DNA of 11,297 nucleotides from Cyclobacteriaceae bacterium (lineage in GTDB: Bacteria; Bacteroidota; Bacteroidia; Cytophagales; Cyclobacteriaceae): positions 1 to 11,297 of the forward strand of contig JAOUOM010000019.1 in assembly GCA_029880385.1 (NCBI GenBank). Direction: 5' to 3'. Position 1 is the stretch's first letter. Each line of letters opens with the position of its first letter. A program made the translations under genes and the position numbers. Shown piece by piece: positions 6,526 to 11,297 of this stretch. The notes beneath the pieces are model-generated. The model made no database searches and was not told the origin of the DNA. It saw nothing but the letters and a program-made list of their open reading frames with translations.

Positions 6526-7306
6526 CCTGCTATCGGTCCTGTTCTGTCTGGCAATCCCGGTAGCAGCCCAGCACTGGGAGCTGGTGGATTCAATGAAAGT
6601 GAACCTTCGCATCACGGCTGTGTCTGTTGATCCGCAAAGCCAGCTTTATTTAGGCTGCGAAAATGGTGAAATAGTGGTTTTTGATGCCGGGGGAAATGAA
6701 AAAAACCGCTATCTGTTCCCTGGCATGGGTGTCCCCAGCCTGATTGATGCCTGGAACCCGCTGCGGCCCTTTGTCTTTTTTCAGGATACCCAACAGTATC
6801 TATATCTGGATCGATTTACCGTAAATCCCAGGGTTTATTCTTTTAAAACCATGGGCACTACTTTCGTCTCACTGGCTGCCCCGGGCATGGACAACAGCCT
6901 TTGGACGCTGCAACTGCCCGGGTTTGAGTTAAAAAAAAGGGATCAGACAACCCTAAGCGAAATTCTAAACATCCCACTACGCAACACACGCCAAGTATCG
7001 CAAATAAGCCAATTCAAAAGCTACCGCAACCTCCTGATCCTTACCGATCTTCAACTTGGTTTGCTGCTGTATGACCAGTTTGGCAATGTGTTGCGTTCCC
7101 ACCCGGATGTACGCTCATCCCATATTCAGGTATATCAGGACAGTATCTATGCATATGATGGCACAACCCTGTATATAGTGCCTGCCTTTGAAAACAAAAA
7201 AAGGGAAGCGATACCTGCGCCAACCGGATACAATTATGCGCTGGCAATGCCCGGTTATTTCCTTTTTATTGGTGAGCAGCAGGTTGACCGCTACATATTG
7301 CGATAA
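6515..7306 (+). CDS. Secreted beta-propeller-like protein of unknown function
   Basis: This is not a family I can name. The 263-residue frame starts at a TTG inside the end of lpxH (11-bp overlap). That start is chosen because it yields a textbook signal peptide: Lys2, a hydrophobic core (residues 4-14) and a V-A-A/Q cleavage site after residue 18. The next in-frame Met would lose the signal. The mature part is a series of short beta-rich blocks of the kind seen in WD/NHL/PQQ-like propellers (for example AVSVDPQSQLYLGCENGEIV at about 35-54, NLLILTDLQLGLLLYDQFGN at about 170-190, SIYAYDGTTLYIV near 211-223), ending in FIGEQQVDRYILR. It is therefore probably periplasmic or outer-membrane facing. 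Overlap with lpxH implies co-expression; a role in the envelope is only inferred. Its 3' end overlaps the convergent tolC-like gene by 16 bp. Confidence 0.75.
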   Translation: MKASLLSVLFCLAIPVAAQHWELVDSMKVNLRITAVSVDPQSQLYLGCENGEIVVFDAGGNEKNRYLFPGMGVPSLIDAWNPLRPFVFFQDTQQYLYLDRFTVNPRVYSFKTMGTTFVSLAAPGMDNSLWTLQLPGFELKKRDQTTLSEILNIPLRNTRQVSQISQFKSYRNLLILTDLQLGLLLYDQFGNVLRSHPDVRSSHIQVYQDSIYAYDGTTLYIVPAFENKKREAIPAPTGYNYALAMPGYFLFIGEQQVDRYILR

Positions 7307-8637
7307 AGGTCCAGGATTTTTTTTCGGAACACAATGCTATACCTGGCATTTACCAGTTGCATTTCGGCCTGGTTTTTATTGTTTAGGCTTTCCAAAAATG
7401 TATAGAAATCCGTATTTCCAGTCTCAAACCTCGTTTTCATAAAATGATAGGATTGCTCCATTGATTCCATGTTTTCACGGGCAGTACGGTAGGCCTGTTG
7501 TGCCGAAATCAGGTCAAGGTATAGTTTCTGGACGGTGTTTGTCATGGCAAGTGTTGCCTGCTTCACATCCAGCTCGGCATTTTCCAGTTGCAGCTTTGCC
7601 GTCTGGATGCCCGTTTGGGTTCGCAGCTGGGTAAACAACGGTATGCTCACCGACAGCTCTACGTATTTGTAATTATTGTAATCCATCTGGCTCATATAAG
7701 GGGCCTTTTCGACCACAAATCCTTTGTATGGATTTGCTGCCCCCTGCGAAGAATACCGGGATCCATATTGACCATAAAAATTTATGGAAGGATACCGGGC
7801 CGAACGTCTCCGCTTGTATTGAAAATAGGCCGCCTCCTTCGTTGCCAGGGCTCCTTGCAAAGCCGGCGAATACGCCATGCATGCCGACAATAACTCGGAA
7901 TAAGTCAGTTCATTGGTCAGCAGGTCACGTTCATCAATTTCGAAGGGCTCAATATCATAGGATTTGTCCACATCCATCTGAAGCAATTGAATCAGTTGCA
8001 GTAGGTCACTTTGTAATTGGTTCCGGCTATTGACCAGGTTAAGTCTTTCATTGGCCACTTGAGACCGAAAGCGATACACCGTCTCCATGTTGCCAACTCC
8101 CACAGACTCGCGCTTGACTTCCCGTGTCAATTGTGCCTCCAGTAACTCGAGCCTTCGTTCCGAAATTTTCAAATTCTCCTTGTCCATGATCACCGACAGG
8201 TAGGCCGTCATCACACTGGATTTGGTGGACAGGCGTACATTATCCATCTCGTGCAGGGATGCGGCATAGCTATATTGGGTAGCCTTTAGTAAATGATGGT
8301 TTGCAAATCCATTAAACAACAACAGGGATGAATTGATATTTGGATTGGATCCATACTGTTCGGTTACCTGCTTTGCGGCAATATTGTCCCAAAATGTACC
8401 GAACAAAAGATTGTAATTCCATCGGGCATTCAAATCCGGCAGGAAATTGGCCATCGCCTGCATTTTGGTCGCCCGTGCGATCAAAGCATTGTTTCCGGCA
8501 CGCTGAAGTGGCAGGTTATTGGCCAATGCCGTGGTGAGGCAATCATCCAGTGACAGGATCCGTACATCATCCGCCGGCTGTGCCATTACAGCCGTTACCA
8601 GGCCCATTGAAAACAACCAAAAAACTATCTTTTTCAT
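7291..8637 (-). CDS. TolC-family outer-membrane efflux protein
   Basis: This is the outer-membrane channel component of a tripartite exporter. With the start at the ATG at 8637 it has 448 residues and opens with a clean signal peptide (MKKIVFWLFSMGLVTAVMAQ, cleavage after residue 19). Two repeated OEP-type halves follow: ILSLDDCLTTALANNLPLQ (27-45) opens the first and ELTYSELLSACMAYSPALQ (243-261) the second, each leading into long alpha-helical hairpins (about 120-220 and 340-440) separated by beta-strand stretches (LLLFNGF, SVSIPLF). An upstream in-frame ATG at 8679 would add 14 residues before the signal peptide and is rejected. It is the last gene of the adaptor-ATPase-TolC operon, 75 bp after the ATPase stop. 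Its substrate is unknown. The 3' end overlaps the convergent propeller gene by 16 bp, with no terminator seen. Confidence 0.92.
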   Translation of the reverse strand: MKKIVFWLFSMGLVTAVMAQPADDVRILSLDDCLTTALANNLPLQRAGNNALIARATKMQAMANFLPDLNARWNYNLLFGTFWDNIAAKQVTEQYGSNPNINSSLLLFNGFANHHLLKATQYSYAASLHEMDNVRLSTKSSVMTAYLSVIMDKENLKISERRLELLEAQLTREVKRESVGVGNMETVYRFRSQVANERLNLVNSRNQLQSDLLQLIQLLQMDVDKSYDIEPFEIDERDLLTNELTYSELLSACMAYSPALQGALATKEAAYFQYKRRRSARYPSINFYGQYGSRYSSQGAANPYKGFVVEKAPYMSQMDYNNYKYVELSVSIPLFTQLRTQTGIQTAKLQLENAELDVKQATLAMTNTVQKLYLDLISAQQAYRTARENMESMEQSYHFMKTRFETGNTDFYTFLESLNNKNQAEMQLVNARYSIVFRKKILDLYRNM

Positions 8638-8712
8638 GTGATATCGTTGAAAACTAACGTATAAGCCACGTCCATCCATCCTGCTTGACAGACTTCATGG
8701 CATCCCTGTCCA

Positions 8713-9426
8713 TCAAACCAGTGCACTCTCGTGCGAATTGATGTTTTCGGATACGATCTGACCGTCGAATAAATGAATGATACGATGGGCGTACTCTGCG
8801 TCGATAGGTGAATGGGTCACCATAACAACCGTTGTGCCTGTTTCATTAAGTTCCGTGAGCAGGTTCATCACTTCCTGTCCATTGGATGAATCCAGGTTAC
8901 CGGTCGGCTCATCCGCAAGGATCAGTTTGGGTTTGGCCACCACAGCCCGTGAAATGGCCACACGCTGCTGCTGTCCTCCCGAAAGCTGCTGGGGAAAATG
9001 ATTGCGACGGTGCATTATTTTCATCTGTTCCATCACTTCTTCCACGCGTTTCTTGCGTTCTGAGGCAGAGTATTTCAGGTAGATCAGGGGCAATTCAATA
9101 TTCTCAAATACGGTCAGCTCATCAATCAGGTTAAAACTCTGAAACACGAACCCGATATTGGCTTTTCGCAAGTCCGCTCGTTTTCTTTCATTGTAACCCG
9201 AAATTTCCAGTTCATTAAAATAAAAATCGCCTTCCGATGGATTGTCCAGCAATCCGACGATATTTAGCAAGGTAGATTTCCCACAACCTGATGGACCCAT
9301 AATGGCGACAAATTCACCGGTTTTCACTTCCATATTTACCCCTGCCAGGGCCGTTGTTTCGATTTCGTCGGTGTAATAGAATTTCTTAAGCCCACTTGTT
9401 TTGATCAGTACTTTTGTGTTTTCCAT
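8713..9426 (-). CDS. ABC transporter ATP-binding protein, MacB/LolD/YknY type
   Basis: This cytoplasmic ATPase subunit of a lipoprotein-release/macrolide-export type ABC transporter has 237 residues. It carries all nucleotide-binding motifs: Walker A GPSGCGKST (44-52), Q-loop Gln96 (VFQSFNLIDELTVFENIELPL, typical of the MacB/LolD/FtsE branch), signature LSGGQQQR (148-155), Walker B LILADE (168-173), D-loop GNLDS (176-180) and switch His205. There is no fused membrane domain, so it needs a separate FtsX/MacB-like permease, and none is encoded in the window. It lies 15 bp downstream of the adaptor gene and 75 bp upstream of the TolC gene on the same strand, indicating one transcript. The ATG start is preceded by an AT-rich leader without a Shine-Dalgarno sequence. 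Confidence 0.95.
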   Translation of the reverse strand: MENTKVLIKTSGLKKFYYTDEIETTALAGVNMEVKTGEFVAIMGPSGCGKSTLLNIVGLLDNPSEGDFYFNELEISGYNERKRADLRKANIGFVFQSFNLIDELTVFENIELPLIYLKYSASERKKRVEEVMEQMKIMHRRNHFPQQLSGGQQQRVAISRAVVAKPKLILADEPTGNLDSSNGQEVMNLLTELNETGTTVVMVTHSPIDAEYAHRIIHLFDGQIVSENINSHESALV

Positions 9427-9441
9427 TTTGATATTGTTTTA

Positions 9442-10692
9442 TTATTTAAATACTAAACGATCTTTGTCTTCATAGCCATCATAGGAAGAGACAACTACTT
9501 TTTCCCCTGGTTGTACCCCTTCCAGAACTTCGTAAAACCGGGGGTTTTGCCTGCCCAGTCGAATCTCCCTGCGCACGGCGTACGAACCATCCTCACTCAC
9601 CACAAATATCCAGTTGCCCCCGGTGGTCTGATAAAAACTCCCTCTCGGAATTTGAACGGCCGTAATATTTTCACTCAACTGAAGACGGATCTGAAGCGTC
9701 TGTCCTCTGCGGATTCCCTGGGGAATCGTATCGGTAAAAACCATATCCACGGCAAACAGTCCCCCCTGGACTTCCGGATAAATTTTCCGAATGACCAACT
9801 CGTAATTTTTACCATCAAAATCAAAGGTGCCATTCAGCCCTTCGTAAATACGGGCAATGTAATGTTCATCGATGGCCGCCCGTACTTTAATCCCGTTCAG
9901 GTCATCAATTTGCCCAATGTTCTGGCCCGGGGCAATCGACTCCCCTACCTCCACACTTACCGTTGACAACTGACCCGAAATGGGTGCTTTAATAAACAAA
10001 TTGTCCAGGTTACTCTTTATCATATCCAGATTGTTTCGGGTACGTCGCAAGGTCTGTTCGGCCTGAGCTATTTGCAAGACGGCATTGAGCGAATCAAACC
10101 TGTTCGACTCCAACTGGATGGCTCGTTGGCTCATCAATCGGTCATATTCCCTTTTCAGAGTAAGGTATTCCTGTTCTGAAATTATTTTTTCGTCATACAA
10201 TGGCTTTCCGCGTTGATAAGCATCCCTGGCCTGATCAATTTGAAAGTCAAGTGAAACCAGGTTTTGCTTTAGCTGAAATTGGTTTCGCTGTAGCCCCAGC
10301 TTTGTGTTTTCCACATTATTCACCAGGATAAATGCCTGTGTTTCTTCACGGACAAAACTTTGCAGAAGGTCATTGTTTGACAGTTTCAAAATGGTATCGC
10401 CCTCATCTACCAGTATGCCACCATCGTAAAATTTTTTTTCCACTACGCCTCCCACAATGGCATCAAGCCGAATCGTCAGTACAGGCATCACATTGCCATC
10501 GACAGGGATAAACTCCCTGAATTCCCCCTCTTTGACCTGGGCAATATTTACTTTTTCGGCATCAACATTAAGCCGTGCCCCTCCCTCTGCAAAAACAAAA
10601 CTGTAAATCACAAACAGGGCAAATACACCTACCACACCCCATGTGGCAATCCGCTTACGTGTCCAGGTTTTTTTTTCAATTTTACGATCCAT
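9442..10692 (-). CDS. HlyD/MacA-type periplasmic adaptor (membrane fusion protein)
   Basis: The 416-residue adaptor is expected to bridge an inner-membrane ABC transporter and the TolC channel. It has a short basic N-terminus and one membrane anchor (about 15-35), then the adaptor layout: the first half of the lipoyl domain (about 72-105, with IVGGVVEKKFYDGGILVDEGDTIL), a long coiled coil (about 110-228, rich in Gln, Glu, Leu and Asn), the second lipoyl half (231-262, NLFIKAPISGQLSTVSVEVGES in shape), a beta-barrel (about 265-340) and a membrane-proximal domain ending EGVQPGEKVVVSSYDGYEDKDRLVFK. It is the first gene of the operon. The start is the ATG at 10692. Upstream lies the palindrome-rich intergenic region shared with the divergent TetR gene. 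No convincing -7 element was found for it; the nearest is TAAAATTTG (three bases between TA and TTTG) about 14 bp before the ATG. Confidence 0.93.
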   Translation of the reverse strand: MDRKIEKKTWTRKRIATWGVVGVFALFVIYSFVFAEGGARLNVDAEKVNIAQVKEGEFREFIPVDGNVMPVLTIRLDAIVGGVVEKKFYDGGILVDEGDTILKLSNNDLLQSFVREETQAFILVNNVENTKLGLQRNQFQLKQNLVSLDFQIDQARDAYQRGKPLYDEKIISEQEYLTLKREYDRLMSQRAIQLESNRFDSLNAVLQIAQAEQTLRRTRNNLDMIKSNLDNLFIKAPISGQLSTVSVEVGESIAPGQNIGQIDDLNGIKVRAAIDEHYIARIYEGLNGTFDFDGKNYELVIRKIYPEVQGGLFAVDMVFTDTIPQGIRRGQTLQIRLQLSENITAVQIPRGSFYQTTGGNWIFVVSEDGSYAVRREIRLGRQNPRFYEVLEGVQPGEKVVVSSYDGYEDKDRLVFK

Positions 10693-10805
10693 GAAGTGGC
10701 TTTCAAATTTTACTGATGTCCCAATGCCAATTTAAGTGCCACGATGTTTATAAGGCTGTATTTCAGGCAATTAGAATGTTCGGTTCTTTTGTAATTAAAA
10801 AATAA

Positions 10806-10821
10806 TGTACACCGATGTACA
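10806..10821. promoter_or_regulatory. Candidate operator: TGTACA-CCGA-TGTACA
   Basis: Two copies of the self-complementary hexamer TGTACA are separated by 4 bp. The repeat is therefore both direct (10-bp period, about one helical turn) and inverted. This size and symmetry would suit a dimeric regulator such as the TetR protein encoded to the right. It lies 114 bp upstream of the adaptor start. The assignment to TetR is inference from position. Confidence 0.4.
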
Positions 10822-10825
10822 AAAA

Positions 10826-10843
10826 GTGTCCGATTTCGGTCAC
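10826..10843. repeat. Imperfect palindrome GTGTCCGATTTCGGTCAC
   Basis: The arms GTGTCCGA and TCGGTCAC pair at seven of eight positions (one T-T mismatch) around a 2-bp centre. It sits 4 bp from the TGTACA repeat and directly next to the terminator T-tract. It may be a second operator or half of a compound site; no function is evident. Confidence 0.4.
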
Positions 10844-10874
10844 AAAAAAGGTTCAGGTCGTAACGGCCTGAACC
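10844..10874 (-). terminator. Strong intrinsic terminator on the minus strand with no clear gene in front
   Basis: Read on the minus strand, GGTTCAGGCCG pairs with CGACCTGAACC (11 bp, one G-U) around the 3-nt loop TTA and is followed by six T residues (10849 to 10844). It would stop leftward transcripts before the exporter operon. Its base is 5 bp after the stop codon of the small minus-strand ORF at 10880-11107. Confidence 0.65.
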
Positions 10875-10879
10875 CAAGG

Positions 10880-11107
10880 TCAAAAACTCAAAATAAAAGG
10901 ACTAATTAAATTCTTAATCCACAACAACAGATCGAATATAAACAATACAGGCCAGAAATATCCGAAACAGCCACTAAAAATTCGCCCAGGCCAATCCAAT
11001 ACCTGATTGATAGATTTATTTTCTTTTATAATAGTATTACTACTATATTTGCTATTAATACAAATACATAAATTAGTATTGTCCTCATTATTACTTGAAT
11101 TAAACAA
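10880..11107 (-). CDS. Doubtful small ORF, possible small membrane protein
   Basis: The frame is 75 codons starting at TTG (11107) and ending at TGA (10882-10880). The N-terminal half is Asn/Ser-rich and low in complexity. Residues 41-75 (from GRIFSGCFGYFWPV onward) are aromatic and hydrophobic enough for one membrane helix. In favour of a real gene is the strong terminator that begins 5 bp after its stop. Against it are the TTG start, the AT-rich setting, no recognised family, no TAnnTTTG box upstream, and an antisense overlap with the tetR promoter and first codons. A non-coding minus-strand RNA ending at the same terminator is an equally good reading. Confidence 0.2.
   Translation of the reverse strand: MFNSSNNEDNTNLCICINSKYSSNTIIKENKSINQVLDWPGRIFSGCFGYFWPVLFIFDLLLWIKNLISPFILSF
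11044..11051 (+). promoter_or_regulatory. Bacteroidota-type -7 promoter element for tetR
   Basis: TATATTTG matches TAnnTTTG exactly and ends 27 bp before the proposed TTG start at 11079, predicting a leader of about 20 nt. This spacing supports that start codon. No clear -33 TTG is present. Confidence 0.5.
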
Positions 11108-11297
11108 ACGATTTTATAACAAGGATCCATTTTCGACCGACCTTGGAATAAATATTATTTGGAAAAGTATAGACATGATAGCGCAGATTGGATTTGAGCG
11201 TTTCAATTTTAAGAAACTATCAACTACTATCAACTCTACAGAAGCCTCGGTCTATCGTTACTTTAAAAACAAACATCAACTCCTGGACTACCTCATC
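11079..11297 (+). CDS. TetR-family transcriptional regulator, N-terminal 73 residues (cut by window end)
   Basis: The frame stays open to the window end. The translation contains a typical TetR helix-turn-helix: LGINIIWKSIDMIAQIGFERF leads into FKKLSTTINSTEASVYRYFKNKHQLLDYLI (residues 44-73). The E-A-S-V-Y-R-Y-F-x-N-K-H-x-L-L signature is typical of a Bacteroidota TetR group with FKKLA/FKKLS in helix 2. The start is uncertain. An ATG at 11175 would delete the first helix, and an N-terminal LNKRFYNKDP segment resembling that group lies upstream of it. The TTG at 11079 keeps that segment and sits at a sensible distance from a TAnnTTTG box, so it is preferred. The gene is visibly more AT-rich than its neighbours. 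Divergence from the exporter operon suggests it controls that operon, itself, or both; the ligand-binding domain lies outside the window. Confidence 0.85.
   Translation, partial: MSSLLLELNKRFYNKDPFSTDLGINIIWKSIDMIAQIGFERFNFKKLSTTINSTEASVYRYFKNKHQLLDYLI

Larger units (their letters stand above)
10693..11078. other. Divergent intergenic region between the exporter operon and tetR
   Basis: This 386-bp stretch has no well-supported gene. It holds, from left to right: the adaptor gene leader; a TGTACA-N4-TGTACA repeat (10806-10821); an imperfect palindrome (10826-10843); a minus-strand terminator hairpin (10844-10874); an AT-rich segment with a doubtful minus-strand small ORF (10880-11107); and a promoter box for tetR (11044-11051). 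The A+T content rises visibly to the right of 10880. Confidence 0.7.

Noticed and set aside
7307..7324. T8 run just after the propeller gene stop as a plus-strand terminator
   Set aside because: No stable stem precedes the T-tract, and the run lies within the convergent tolC-like coding sequence.
8638..8679. Longer N-terminus for the TolC-family protein, starting at ATG 8679
   Set aside because: The extra 14 residues would precede a complete signal peptide that starts with its own Met-Lys-Lys at 8637.
8654..8713. 19-codon ORF overlapping the ATPase stop codon (TGATG-type overlap) before the TolC gene
   Set aside because: It is too short, has no recognisable features and can arise by chance; the overlap alone is not enough.
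9511..9966. 151-codon plus-strand frame opposite the adaptor gene
   Set aside because: It is antisense to a clearly real HlyD-type gene, with no family resemblance or start context.
1..11297. tRNA, rRNA, CRISPR arrays, insertion sequences, toxin-antitoxin or phage-defence genes
   Set aside because: No cloverleaf-like segments, regularly spaced repeats, transposase motifs or defence-protein signatures were found on either strand.

Overview
The window looks like a chromosomal stretch of a Bacteroidota bacterium (Cytophagia/Chitinophagia/Saprospiria-like; genus not assignable by eye). The reasons are the gene content (rsfS next to ftsH, a short LpxH, an FKKLS-type TetR regulator, a TolC/HlyD/ABC set), the near absence of Shine-Dalgarno sequences before start codons, and several perfect matches to the Bacteroidota -7 promoter element TAnnTTTG just upstream of genes. 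Most of it is ordinary housekeeping and envelope sequence. No CRISPR array, insertion sequence, phage gene, rRNA or tRNA was seen.

Layout, left to right. Positions 1-3059 hold three minus-strand genes: biotin-protein ligase (birA, TTG start), S-adenosylhomocysteine hydrolase (ahcY, with its own TAnnTTTG box), and a family-4-like glycosyltransferase that runs off the left edge. An intrinsic terminator after ahcY abuts the glycosyltransferase start codon. A 44-bp divergent spacer leads to the plus-strand pair rsfS-ftsH (ribosome silencing factor; membrane AAA+ protease). ftsH is closed by a terminator whose loop contains the stop codon. After a 138-bp spacer with a signal-peptide-like micro-ORF come lpxH (lipid A synthesis) and, overlapping it by 11 bp, a secreted beta-propeller-like protein of unknown function with a TTG start. 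This protein converges on, and overlaps by 16 bp, the minus-strand operon HlyD-type adaptor - ABC ATPase - TolC-type outer-membrane protein. The operon looks like a MacAB/YknXY-type tripartite exporter but has no permease gene in the window.

The right end is a 386-bp divergent intergenic region followed by the first 73 codons of a TetR-family regulator on the plus strand, starting at TTG. The intergenic region carries three adjacent inverted repeats. One is a strong minus-strand terminator with no well-supported gene in front of it, and one is a TGTACA-N4-TGTACA candidate operator. The simplest reading is that the TetR protein controls itself and possibly the divergent exporter operon; this is inferred from position.

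No convincing new multi-gene system was found. The points most worth a second look are the three-palindrome regulatory patch and orphan terminator (10806-10874), the permease-less exporter operon, the micro-ORF between ftsH and lpxH, and the unusual start contexts (three TTG starts, a possible leaderless lpxH, and a terminator fused to the glycosyltransferase start).
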